Shown: piece after piece, positions 45,973-54,410 of the stretch | Layout of the letters: every line of letters begins with the position of its first letter | Numbering within the stretch: position 1 is the first letter of the stretch | IMG/VR virus record: IMGVR_UViG_3300042448_002155 | Coordinates: 49,715 to 113,714 of that record | Strand: one strand, 5' to 3' | Length of the DNA: 64,000 bases | Origin: a virus | The notes under the pieces: generated by a model | Seen by the model: only the letters and a program-made list of their open reading frames with translations | The model's database searches: none | Told to the model about the DNA's origin: nothing | Translations under genes and position numbers: made by a program

Positions 45973-48900
45973 TCACCCTCCGTATAGGTGATTGTATTTA
46001 TTATTGCCCATTTGCGTATGGCCTATTTTTCTATTGTCAAGATTTCCTACTACTCCAGCTGTCACTAAAGGATCTCTTCTAACAGAGTTTAAAGATGTCA
46101 CTGGAGAGTTAAAGCTATTAGGTCTATTCTGGCGAAAAGATTCAGTTGGCTGTTGATCTAGCGTCTCATCATATAAGTTTGTTTCTTGTTTTCTCTTACC
46201 TATATAGTAACCTCCAGCGAGTGCTGTTAAACCTAATGCTGCTATTCCTACTGGGCCCTTAAATTTATTATAATTTTCTACTGCTGTGGATAATCCTGTT
46301 TTCTTTCTTGAGGAACCTAAATTTGTTACAGCCCTTCTTAAAAGGTTTGGATCATTAGATAAGTCTGCTCCAACTTTTGAGGCGTCTGCAAGTGCTGATT
46401 CATTAGCACTTGCCAGCCTAGCACTAGCATTCGGCCCACCCGCATCAATTACCTTCTTATCGTATACGTGACCAAGAGTAACATTATCTCCTGCTGCGTC
46501 ATCAATAATAGTTGCCTGCATAGTAGAGGCATGGGCAGCGTTATCGTTGGCGATGTCCATTCCATTCCTACTTAAACCTTCTATTATGTTATCAACGGCC
46601 ATCTGTGATTCTTTTGTCTTGTCTCCAAAGCTAGCAATGCCCACCCCACGCTCTTCTATGGATGTTGTTATTTCTGCAATTGCCCTTTCCTTGTTTTCTG
46701 CTACTGTCAATCCCTTTTTGGGCTTATAGGCTTCATCAAATGCTGCCTTTTGAATTTCCATATCCCTAAGTGCTTCCTGAGAATGCACTTGCCCCATGCC
46801 GCTACTTAACTTATTTTTATAATTATCTGTTTCTATAAAGTCTTCATACAGATTTTCTGCAATGGTTCTAGCAGTTAGCTTCGATTCATCTCGGCCAGCT
46901 CTCCAGAAGACATTTATTGTCTTATACATTTCCCCATCATCGATTCTTTCTGCAACGCTGAAGGCGGTAGATACCTTACCCTGAGCAATCTGATCTCCAA
47001 CCGTTAAAGGTGAAGTTTTGTCAATCGTTAAGCTTTTGAAATAATCATAATTTAGAAGAATTTTCTTAGCTTGTCCGCCATCTTGTCCAGTTAATCTAAA
47101 TGTAGACTGCTTTGTATAAGTATGGATTCCAAATTGGGAAGTTACATCAGCTATTGCATCACTCGAGGCAAAGGCAAACTTTTTAGATATATCTTGACTC
47201 AAGTCGCCAAAGCCACCAATCATTGCTTTGTCATGTATTCCTCGAGATAATGAAGATGTGCCACTAGATAGTATGTTGCTAATGACAGTCTCTTTAACTC
47301 CTAGGAATCCATATTTATTTCCAGCAGCAAGTGATGACTGTGCGTGCGATACAAGTTGTGCTTCAACCTCAAGGGCACCACGTCTACCCATATTTAATCC
47401 TGAACTGAAGTTCTGTTTAGCTTCAAAAGATCCATTATTTCTCATGATATCTCTTATGTGCATTTTGTCTGGGGAGTCTGAAAAGTTCTTATATAAATTT
47501 CCAACATTTTCTACATATTTTTCAGAATCTATATCTGCCGCTGCGGTTTTCATCGCTCTGCTCATGATTTCCATTGCAGAGCTTTGCTCAAAACTAACAC
47601 CAAGAGACATTATTAGTTTTTCCGCTGGATTATACGAAAGAGTTTTTCCACCAAAGTTAATTGATTCCGAATTAGATTCATCTAAAGCGCCCTTTATTAG
47701 TCCCCTTAGATGCTCTTTTGCATTTTGCTGTTGTAATATTATTCCTTCTTTTTCTGCTCCTGTAAATAATTTAAATGAACCTTTATCAAATTTTATGAAT
47801 GCTTGTTCACTAAGTTGATTGGGAGTTAGGGTATTAATTAAGCCCTTATCAACAGCCTCTTGCCCCGTTATGATAGCCTTGACGCCCTTTAGTCCTTCAT
47901 CTTCCTGAACAAAATTCAAAGCTGTATTTGTTAGGTGTCGTGGATCTGCAATATTTGTTACCGCAGTTGTAGCAGCAGATTTGAAAACTGTTCTTCTTGC
48001 CAGTTCCAGCAATTTAGCAGGTGCTTGAGCGGATGCGTTATTTGCATCACGAAAGTCTAATTTGCCTGTGTGCATATACTTTAAGATATGCTCCTGAAGC
48101 ATTGTGTCAGTTTCGGCAATGTGTGATCCTCGGAATATATTTTCAAATATTTTAGGGGCGTGTTGCTCATCTGCCATTAAATCCAATAGGTTAGTATTCA
48201 TGACAAAGTTTTCTACACCGGCGTATGTCGATTTGCCACCAGTTGCAACATCAGCCAAAGATTCTGTTGAAAAGAATTTTTTGATATATTCTTCTCCACG
48301 AACAACTGAATCTGTGTTTCCGGATATAACGTCTTGAGCTTTTCCAGTTATGTATGCTCTACCTAATTCTAGGGTATCCATTACAAACATGTTATTATTT
48401 TTTTTCTTGTCTATAAATTGACCCACTAAGCCTTGCAGTTCTTCGTCTGCTTGATAACCTTTCATTCCACTCATAGTTCTTAACATCTGTGTTATGTCGA
48501 AGTTAACATTGTGTCCTGTTACCTGATCAGCCTCAACTAGATCTTTAAGAACCCCTTTCATATTTTTAAGAAAACCTGCTTCATCGGTAACTATGTTGGA
48601 AAGTTTTTCTCCCTTAGATATAAAACCGCTTAATGTATCACTAAGGCCAGGACCGACTAATATTCCGCCTAATCTTGGGGAATCGTAACCGAAGGATGTA
48701 CTGAGGGTTTTACCCATTTCATCTAAGCTAGTTTTGCTAGATAAGGATACGGATCTTACCTGCGAACCAGAACCAAGTCCAGTCGTTTCAACGTCAAAAG
48801 TTATTACCTTTTTTGCACTTCCGTCTGCGTTAGGAGTAAAATCTAATAACTTACTACCATTGGGATCTCTCATTTTTTGTATCTGGAAAAGATTTCTTTC

Positions 48901-49512
48901 AAGATCATCTGCGGACGCAATATTTGTTGATCCGAATCTAACGTCGGCAATGCTGCTGGACGTTGGGTCAATGTTAAATATCATCTTATTTAACATAACT
49001 TGAGCCGGATGCTCTAGTCCTTGATCGACTTCAAACATTGTAGGTATTCTGTATGGACTGGCTGATGGTAGCTGCTTTGTGGGCATTCCTGCGTTTGAGA
49101 ATAAATCTTCTATTTTAAGAACTGAACCAGCAAATACGCTCTCAAGCTTTTTCCTTGAGTCTAAATTCAAAATACTTAAATCTATTGACCCGACTTTGCG
49201 CATCAAGTCAACATCTAATCCTTTGGCAAATGATTTTCTGACGTTTTTTATATCAGATAATTCTTCATAATATAGTTTTTCAAATTCCCTATATTTTGTC
49301 ATAAAGGGTGATTTTTTCCAAGTGCCCTGCGCGTCCCTACCGCCGTACAGTTGCTCAGCAAACGTACTGTCAATTATTCTTTCGCCAATTCCCACATCTT
49401 TCGGTCTACCTGCGGCTAAATGAGTTGATCCAAATACATTCTTTCTAATACTTTCGATTAAATTAGAAAAATTTTTAAATGCGGGATTGACACTTTCGGG
49501 ATCTATTGCCAT
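45973..49512 (-). CDS. Large protein with DEDDh 3'-5' exonuclease domain and C-terminal membrane segment
   Basis: The 1179-residue protein has an internal exonuclease domain at about residues 235-475. Exo I is VITFDVETTGL with D240 and E242, Exo II is HNVNFD with D339, and Exo III is SHIAETD with H464 and D469 in the expected H-x4-D spacing. All DEDDh catalytic residues are thus present. The flanks are long helical regions of unknown function. Residues near 1110-1130 (GIAALGLTALAGGYYIG) form one membrane-like helix before a Gln/Asn/Tyr-rich tail. It is followed by glycine-zipper proteins and preceded by a possible small terminase. A virion-packaged nuclease is plausible. Confidence 0.75.
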   Translation of the reverse strand: MAIDPESVNPAFKNFSNLIESIRKNVFGSTHLAAGRPKDVGIGERIIDSTFAEQLYGGRDAQGTWKKSPFMTKYREFEKLYYEELSDIKNVRKSFAKGLDVDLMRKVGSIDLSILNLDSRKKLESVFAGSVLKIEDLFSNAGMPTKQLPSASPYRIPTMFEVDQGLEHPAQVMLNKMIFNIDPTSSSIADVRFGSTNIASADDLERNLFQIQKMRDPNGSKLLDFTPNADGSAKKVITFDVETTGLGSGSQVRSVSLSSKTSLDEMGKTLSTSFGYDSPRLGGILVGPGLSDTLSGFISKGEKLSNIVTDEAGFLKNMKGVLKDLVEADQVTGHNVNFDITQMLRTMSGMKGYQADEELQGLVGQFIDKKKNNNMFVMDTLELGRAYITGKAQDVISGNTDSVVRGEEYIKKFFSTESLADVATGGKSTYAGVENFVMNTNLLDLMADEQHAPKIFENIFRGSHIAETDTMLQEHILKYMHTGKLDFRDANNASAQAPAKLLELARRTVFKSAATTAVTNIADPRHLTNTALNFVQEDEGLKGVKAIITGQEAVDKGLINTLTPNQLSEQAFIKFDKGSFKLFTGAEKEGIILQQQNAKEHLRGLIKGALDESNSESINFGGKTLSYNPAEKLIMSLGVSFEQSSAMEIMSRAMKTAAADIDSEKYVENVGNLYKNFSDSPDKMHIRDIMRNNGSFEAKQNFSSGLNMGRRGALEVEAQLVSHAQSSLAAGNKYGFLGVKETVISNILSSGTSSLSRGIHDKAMIGGFGDLSQDISKKFAFASSDAIADVTSQFGIHTYTKQSTFRLTGQDGGQAKKILLNYDYFKSLTIDKTSPLTVGDQIAQGKVSTAFSVAERIDDGEMYKTINVFWRAGRDESKLTARTIAENLYEDFIETDNYKNKLSSGMGQVHSQEALRDMEIQKAAFDEAYKPKKGLTVAENKERAIAEITTSIEERGVGIASFGDKTKESQMAVDNIIEGLSRNGMDIANDNAAHASTMQATIIDDAAGDNVTLGHVYDKKVIDAGGPNASARLASANESALADASKVGADLSNDPNLLRRAVTNLGSSRKKTGLSTAVENYNKFKGPVGIAALGLTALAGGYYIGKRKQETNLYDETLDQQPTESFRQNRPNSFNSPVTSLNSVRRDPLVTAGVVGNLDNRKIGHTQMGNNKYNHLYGG

Positions 49513-50228
49513 TATTCTTTAATTTCTGAACTCGGTATTTCTATATAATCATCTTTGTCATAAATTCCAAGTTTTTGCTTTAAGAGCTTTTCTCTTTGAT
49601 TCTCTAGTGATTGAACCTTGAACAATATGTCAGATATGGCTTGTGCGCTGTCGAGTTGAGTTTGGCCAACCTTGGCTTTAGCTTCTCTAGTTGCAAGTAA
49701 TTGATTTCTTAAATCTTTTCTGCGTCGATGAAGTCTATCTTCAAGTTCTACAGCTAAGTGAAGTTCTTTTTTTAGAATTGGCATTCCGTCATTGTCAACG
49801 CCAATAATGTTCTCTTGAATGAAATGCTCTTTAGCTAGAAGTTTGGTCTTGCGAATATACTGAACTTCTTGATCTACTAGATCTCTAATCATAGAAACCT
49901 CTACAAGATTATCTGGGTGGACGTCTAGTTGTTCCATATACTCTGCTGTAAATTGTGAAACGATTGACATTTCTATTGGGCATGGCTTTCCCCGAGGAGC
50001 TAGGTTTTCCTTTAGCAGTGGGCAAGTATCAGCAAACGTACATTTAGATGCTTCGCAGTTCATGGGGATTGAAGAAAACATTGATGTCCTAGTTTTCTGT
50101 GGCCGGACTAAATCAACAGCCTTTTCTCTTTGTTCATCAGTCCATGTTTCAGGGAAAAATAAATCTGGTCTCAAAGACTCAAAATTATTTAAAAATTTAC
50201 TTTTATCATTTTTTTCAATATTACCCAT
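49512..50228 (-). CDS. Cysteine-cluster and coiled-coil protein, possible small terminase
   Basis: The 238-residue protein has a cysteine cluster at about residues 53-79 (NCEASKCTFADTCPL, then GKPCPIEM) likely to bind zinc or an iron-sulfur cluster. A long helical part follows (LAVELEDRLHRRRKDLRNQLLATREAK). DNA-binding small terminase proteins upstream of terL have similar size and helical, Arg-rich character, but I do not recognise the family. Its stop overlaps the start of the exonuclease gene by one base. Confidence 0.5.
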   Translation of the reverse strand: MGNIEKNDKSKFLNNFESLRPDLFFPETWTDEQREKAVDLVRPQKTRTSMFSSIPMNCEASKCTFADTCPLLKENLAPRGKPCPIEMSIVSQFTAEYMEQLDVHPDNLVEVSMIRDLVDQEVQYIRKTKLLAKEHFIQENIIGVDNDGMPILKKELHLAVELEDRLHRRRKDLRNQLLATREAKAKVGQTQLDSAQAISDILFKVQSLENQREKLLKQKLGIYDKDDYIEIPSSEIKE

Positions 50229-50391
50229 TTAAATCTATCCATTCAGTACTGTAAGAGCTATCGGAATAAAACTTTTGTATAGTTGCACTTTTACAATAGC
50301 TGCAATATCTATCTCTAATTAGGCAGTCGTTGCTAAAGTCAAAATACTCGCTAATTACTTCAGTTTTCTTGTCACATCTCGGACAGTTCAT
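50221..50391 (-). CDS. 56-residue zinc-ribbon protein resembling the NrdR N-terminal ribbon
   Basis: A 56-codon frame starts at ATG 50391 and ends at TAA 50221-50223. It overlaps the previous gene by 20 bp and the next by 8 bp (ATGGGTAA), so all three are translationally coupled. Two CxxC pairs (CPRC near residue 3, CSYC near residue 30) flank an IRDRYC segment, the pattern of the NrdR-type zinc ribbon. No ATP-cone follows. It is probably a small nucleic-acid- or protein-binding factor acting with terminase-region genes. Confidence 0.6.
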   Translation of the reverse strand: MNCPRCDKKTEVISEYFDFSNDCLIRDRYCSYCKSATIQKFYSDSSYSTEWIDLNG

Positions 50392-50791
50392 CTAAGGCTT
50401 TCATTAAGCTCTTTTGAATCTTCCCTGCTAGATCCGCATTTTGTGCAGCGTTGAAAAATATGCCAACTTCTCTAATTTCATCCGAAGTTAAGTATGAAGA
50501 TAACTTGTATCTTGACCCCTTGCAAACCTCGCAATAAAAGTCTCTCTCTTCGGTGAAGCACATACATTTTTCAATAATATCAAAAAACTCTAATGAGTCT
50601 GCAAGTTCGAACCATTTGTTTTTAAAAAGCTTTTTTATTTGTTCTTTATATGCTCTTAGTTTTTGCTGATCATTGGATAAGAGTGTTCCCATATCTAGCG
50701 ATTGCTTCATTAAATCATTTATACTTTTATACAGAAAATTTGCTAGCTGAAAATCTCCATTAACATCTGTAAATTTCTTCCAATCATTCAT
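50372..50791 (-). CDS. Small helical protein with four-cysteine zinc site
   Basis: ATG 50791 (139 residues) gives a six-base spacing from AGGA; ATG 50794 is the alternative. The chain is helical and basic, with a central KCMCFTEERDFYCEVC cluster that can bind one zinc ion. The C-terminal 50 residues form a helix pair. Its gene lies between the glycine-rich 170-residue gene and the tiny zinc-ribbon gene. Function unknown, possibly packaging-related. Confidence 0.55.
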   Translation of the reverse strand: MNDWKKFTDVNGDFQLANFLYKSINDLMKQSLDMGTLLSNDQQKLRAYKEQIKKLFKNKWFELADSLEFFDIIEKCMCFTEERDFYCEVCKGSRYKLSSYLTSDEIREVGIFFNAAQNADLAGKIQKSLMKALDELSEM

Positions 50792-50815
50792 CATTCATCC
50801 TAACTCGTATCTTAT

Positions 50816-51328
50816 TTAATATCTAGCGTTTGATTGCCTTCCGGGAGAAACTCCTTCTCCCCTTCTATTCATAGCGACACCTGCTGCGACACCAAGCCCA
50901 AGGCCGATTCCTATTTTCTTTCGTGGAGTCATGTTACCAAACATTGACATTAAGGGTTTTTTACCTTTTGGAAAGCTGTCTTCGGTAAGGTTTCCAGCAA
51001 AACGACTTAAGTCTATTCCGCTTCCGCTTCTTGGAACATTAGAAACAGCCCTGGCTGCGCCACCTGTGCGCCCCATGCCTACGCCAACAGTTCCTGGCCT
51101 TCCGCTTCTTACAGCTAGTCCTCTTCCCGTACTTGGCCCTGGCCCAAGGGCTCCTCTGACTGGCAATCTTGCTGGAGCTTTAGCGCCACTTCCTATTGCT
51201 CCTCTTATCGGACTGCTTCGCATGGTAGATTGCCTTGCAAGCATGGCTGCTGCGGTCTGTGATTCTGGGCCACTACCCATATTTGCCATATTTTGTAGAG
51301 CTGCGTAACGTCTTGGTGACATCGCCAT
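50816..51328 (-). CDS. Basic glycine/arginine-rich small protein with C-terminal hydrophobic helix
   Basis: The 170-residue protein is rich in Arg, Gly, Ala and Pro (GAKAPARLPVRGALGPGP) and probably disordered for 120 residues. It ends with a helix, KIGIGLGLGVAAGVAMNRR. GGGAG lies seven bases before ATG 51328. The basic N-terminus and membrane-like end match the composition of the other internal-protein candidates in this cluster. Confidence 0.55.
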   Translation of the reverse strand: MAMSPRRYAALQNMANMGSGPESQTAAAMLARQSTMRSSPIRGAIGSGAKAPARLPVRGALGPGPSTGRGLAVRSGRPGTVGVGMGRTGGAARAVSNVPRSGSGIDLSRFAGNLTEDSFPKGKKPLMSMFGNMTPRKKIGIGLGLGVAAGVAMNRRGEGVSPGRQSNARY

Positions 51329-51339
51329 ATTTATACTCC

Positions 51340-52743
51340 CTATTCTATATTGATCTTTTTCTTTATTGGTTTTTGAAAATCAAAAGTAAAGTTATCATTG
51401 AGATAATCTATATAGAATATAGTACCTTTTGGAATATTGCTATTAACAATTGTTTTAGCAAGTGGCGTTTCTATGACGTCTCTTCTAACTTGAGAGATGC
51501 CTCTTGCGCCCTTTATGGTATCTACACCCTTCTCTATCAGGGCATTTATAACATTGTCAGTATATGCCATTGATAGCCCTCTTTTGGAAAGTTTTTCTGC
51601 TATAACTGACATTTCTATTTCTGCGATCTTTTCACAATCTCCTTGATTGAGGTGGTTGAATACAACTATTTTATCTAATCTATTGATAAATTCCGGCTTA
51701 AAGTACTTATTGATAGCTTCGTGAGTATTTTTCTCAACCATCGATCTCAGTGGTGTTTCTTTTGTGTCTCGCTTAAAAGTAATATTTTTAGTAAAACCTG
51801 TACCGGTAGCAATCATATGATCAACTGTTTTGTCATTTCCTAGGTTAGTTGTTAAAATTACTATTGTATTTCTAAAACTAATATGATCCCCTTTTGAGTC
51901 GGTAACTATGCCATCGTCAAATATTCTTAGAAAGGTGTTCCAAATGTCCTGATGAGCTTTTTCCACTTCATCGATTAGAACTACCGTATATGGATTCTTT
52001 TTTACCTGATTAGTTAGTTGCCCACCCTCGTCATGGCCAACGTATCCTGGAGGAGATCCTAACAGCTTGGCATTTTCGTGTTTATGTTGAAACTCTCCGC
52101 AGTCGATTCTAACCATCGGAGAGTCATCGCCAAAGAGGTATGTATGAAGTGTGTTTGCTAGGTGGGTTTTGCCAACACCAGAACTTCCGGCAAAAAGAAA
52201 AACACCTAAAGGACGGTTTGGATCATTTAGATCGGCTTGTGATCTAAAGAGTGCAGCATTTATTTCTTCAATTGCTTCATCCTGTCCAATAATATTATTT
52301 TTTAAATGATCTTCTAGTCCAAGAAATTTTTGTTTAGTAAGTTTTTTACTCTTTGGTAAGGGCTTTGTCTGTTTTGTTTGGGCTTGCTTTAAAAATTCTT
52401 TAACTCTTTTAATATCATTATCTACCTCAGAGTTGAAATCATTCTTAGTAGGATTCGTTGAATAGGCGATATTCAACCAGTAGTCTATATCCAAGCCAGG
52501 GTTGAGCATCACACAGCCCGCGTATACGGCCTCCAGGGCTCGCTCAGCGCCCTCTCTTGACATGGATGACAGCGCAGCCGCAACATCGGTATTTAGGTTG
52601 TAAACGACGTACTGAAGAATTCTCTTACGAAGGTCCTTCGCAGACTTATTCTTCTTGAGAAATTCTTCCACATCGGAAACCGCAAGAACTTTAAATTTAA
52701 CACTAGTGCCGAGCTCAGGTACAAAGATTTGATATATATTCAT
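51340..52743 (-). CDS. Clp/Hsp100-type AAA+ ATPase with phage-specific N-terminal domain
   Basis: ATG 52743 behind AAAGG gives 467 residues. The AAA+ module, from about residue 140, resembles the second domain of ClpA/ClpB. It has the GQDEAIEEI entry, Walker A GSSGVGKT (186-193), pore loop GYVG (233-236), Walker B VVLIDEVEKAH (254-264), sensor TTN (298-300) and the FINRLDKIVVF region. No obvious ClpP-docking loop is visible, so it may act as an unfoldase or assembly chaperone. Residues 1-110 (VKFKVLAVSDVEEFL, LRKRILQYVVYNL) loosely resemble the tail chaperones of this phage. Confidence 0.8.
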   Translation of the reverse strand: MNIYQIFVPELGTSVKFKVLAVSDVEEFLKKNKSAKDLRKRILQYVVYNLNTDVAAALSSMSREGAERALEAVYAGCVMLNPGLDIDYWLNIAYSTNPTKNDFNSEVDNDIKRVKEFLKQAQTKQTKPLPKSKKLTKQKFLGLEDHLKNNIIGQDEAIEEINAALFRSQADLNDPNRPLGVFLFAGSSGVGKTHLANTLHTYLFGDDSPMVRIDCGEFQHKHENAKLLGSPPGYVGHDEGGQLTNQVKKNPYTVVLIDEVEKAHQDIWNTFLRIFDDGIVTDSKGDHISFRNTIVILTTNLGNDKTVDHMIATGTGFTKNITFKRDTKETPLRSMVEKNTHEAINKYFKPEFINRLDKIVVFNHLNQGDCEKIAEIEMSVIAEKLSKRGLSMAYTDNVINALIEKGVDTIKGARGISQVRRDVIETPLAKTIVNSNIPKGTIFYIDYLNDNFTFDFQKPIKKKINIE

Positions 52744-52780
52744 AAAATGCCTTTCTGACGACACGTTCCCTTATATAGAA

Positions 52781-52866
52781 TATTATAAGTATACGTTGCT
52801 ATATAAGTATACAGGATATAGTTGCTATATAAGTATATAGTAAAGGGGGGAAGGGGGGAAGGGGGG
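52781..52866. promoter_or_regulatory. Repeat-rich control region upstream of AAA+ gene
   Basis: The 17-base unit gttgctatataagtata occurs at 52795-52811 and 52821-52837, 26 bp apart. A partial third copy lies at 52781-52794. On the minus strand TATAAT (52787-52782) can serve as a -10 box for the AAA+ gene. Three runs of six G separated by AA follow at 52845-52866. They could fold as a G-quadruplex on the plus strand or form a C-rich leader in the minus transcript. Confidence 0.5.
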
Positions 52867-52901
52867 ATCATGGCTAGCTTATCACAGCGTGTCAACTTTT
52901 G

Positions 52902-53063
52902 TCAACGCGATTTTGGATTATAATCCTCGATGCTAGGATGTGGTTCGATGCAAGGGCCGGAAAATGCCCAATACTTAAGTAAGTCCATGGGTGTTTGAAA
53001 TCTATTGCTTAATAGGTATAATGCTAAATGAAGTTCTTCATTTTTAGTTACTCGCTTGCTCAT
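52902..53063 (-). CDS. 53-residue protein at head of leftward cluster
   Basis: ATG 53063 is preceded by AGGAG with seven-base spacing, and the frame ends at TGA 52902-52904. The product (MSKRVTKNEELHLALYLLSNR and onward) is a short helical protein with a C-terminal Pro-rich tail. It is the first leftward gene after the divergent promoter region. No family is recognised, but the ribosome site and position support a real gene. Confidence 0.55.
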   Translation of the reverse strand: MSKRVTKNEELHLALYLLSNRFQTPMDLLKYWAFSGPCIEPHPSIEDYNPKSR

Positions 53064-53085
53064 TAATACTCCTAGGTGTTATAAT
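53056..53085 (+). promoter_or_regulatory. Sigma70-like promoter for recA transcript
   Basis: TTGCTC (53056-53061), an 18-base spacer and TATAAT (53080-53085) lie about 50 bases before the first rightward gene. The -35 box falls inside the start of the divergent 53-residue gene, so initiation in the two directions could interfere. Confidence 0.6.
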
Positions 53086-53135
53086 ACTCTTAAAATATAT
53101 AAACAATATTATATCACCCCTGGAAGGGATACGTA

Positions 53136-53369
53136 ATGCTGCAGAAGTCCGACCTTATTGGCATTGTTGATCAGAATTTACAACTGCAACATCAAAAAAT
53201 TCTAACTGCTTTAAATCGAGCAGAGTGCTCATCATCTCAATACGAAATCTTAAAAAAGAATCTCTTACTAGAGATGCGTCGTTTTGAGGCAGAAGCTGAT
53301 ATAATAATAAGTGACGCTGAGTGCAGAAGCACAGATGAACACACACAAGGAAAGCTTTTTGATGACTGA
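53136..53369 (+). CDS. Small helical protein upstream of recA
   Basis: The 77-residue acidic helical protein (MLQKSDLIGIVDQNLQLQHQ and onward) has GGAAGG about eight bases before ATG 53136. Its stop lies 8 bp inside the start of recA, so translation of the two is probably coupled. It may be a recombination accessory factor, but no family is recognised. Confidence 0.6.
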   Translation: MLQKSDLIGIVDQNLQLQHQKILTALNRAECSSSQYEILKKNLLLEMRRFEAEADIIISDAECRSTDEHTQGKLFDD

Positions 53370-54408
53370 GGATTTAGAGCCCGCTGTAAAAAATGTTGAA
53401 TTTGATAAATCAACTGGAGAAATACTTCCTTCCGCAAAGAAAGTTCTTAAGGAAGAGTCTAAGACACTTGAGATAGCAATAGCTCAACTTCAGAAGCAGT
53501 ATGGTGCTGGCTCAGTTGTGCGACTTGGATCCACTAATATTAAACCATGGGACTCAATTTCAACTGGAGCACTCACGCTAGATAATGCTCTTGGAATTGG
53601 TGGTTTCCCGCGCGGGCGCGTAGTTGAAATCTACGGACCTGAATCATCAGGTAAGTCCACCATAGCTTTGGCCACAGTAGCCAAGGCTCAGCAAATGGGC
53701 ATCACGTGCGCTTACATCGACGCAGAGCACGCACTTGATCCAGTATACATGCAGGCTGTAGGCATTGACCTAGACAATCTCTTGTTGGCACAGCCAGATT
53801 ATGGCGAGCAAGGTTTTGATATTGCAGATAGACTTTTGCGCACTGGAGAAGTCGGATTAATTATTATTGACTCAGTTGCAGCACTTGTTCCTAAGGCAGA
53901 GCTTGATGGCGAAATGGAACAGGCTCACATGGGCTTGCAAGCACGCATGATGGCAAAAGCTATGCGTAAGATTACTGGACTCGCTGCTCAGCACAATACT
54001 CTTATTATATTCATTAACCAATTGCGAAACAAAATTGGAGTTATGTTTGGTAATCCTGAAACCACTCCTGGTGGATTTGCTCTCAAGTTTGCAGCGTCTG
54101 TTCGTATCGACGTCCGCAAGAAGGAAGACTTGAAGGATAAGATGGGCAATCCAATCGGAGTAAAGATTAAAGCTAAGGTTATCAAGAATAAGATGGCACC
54201 CCCAATGAAAATTGTAGAGTTTGATATTATCTATGCTCAGGGCATTGATGAGTTTGGTTGTATCTTTGATCTAGGGATAGACAAGGGTGTTCTCGCACAA
54301 AAGGGCGCATGGGTTTATTATAACAATGAAAACTTTGCGCAGGGCAGAGATAACGCTATTGAAAAGCTTAAGTCAAATCCTGAGATTGTCGCTGCAATCA
54401 AGAAGTAG
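53362..54408 (+). CDS. recA: RecA recombinase
   Basis: ATG 53362, eight bases after AAGGAAAG, is preferred over a start at 53311 because it gives the usual length (348 residues) and overlaps the upstream stop by 8 bp. Walker A GPESSGKST lies at 92-100, an AEHALDP segment near 125, Walker B LIIIDSVAAL near 170, and FINQLRNKIGVMFGNPETTPGG covers the DNA-binding loop region. The protein forms ATP-dependent filaments on single-stranded DNA for strand exchange. Residues 1-30 are a phage-specific acidic extension. Phage-encoded RecA would serve recombination-dependent replication or repair. Confidence 0.95.
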   Translation: MTEDLEPAVKNVEFDKSTGEILPSAKKVLKEESKTLEIAIAQLQKQYGAGSVVRLGSTNIKPWDSISTGALTLDNALGIGGFPRGRVVEIYGPESSGKSTIALATVAKAQQMGITCAYIDAEHALDPVYMQAVGIDLDNLLLAQPDYGEQGFDIADRLLRTGEVGLIIIDSVAALVPKAELDGEMEQAHMGLQARMMAKAMRKITGLAAQHNTLIIFINQLRNKIGVMFGNPETTPGGFALKFAASVRIDVRKKEDLKDKMGNPIGVKIKAKVIKNKMAPPMKIVEFDIIYAQGIDEFGCIFDLGIDKGVLAQKGAWVYYNNENFAQGRDNAIEKLKSNPEIVAAIKK

Positions 54409-54410
54409 TT

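Noticed and set aside
52845-52866. G6/C6 tracts as a factor-independent terminator
   Set aside because: There is no complementary arm or following T-run on either strand, so a repeat or quadruplex-type element is more likely.
53311-53361. Upstream extension of RecA by 17 residues
   Set aside because: The longer start lacks a ribosome site, while ATG 53362 has AAGGAAAG at good spacing and overlaps the previous stop as coupled genes do.
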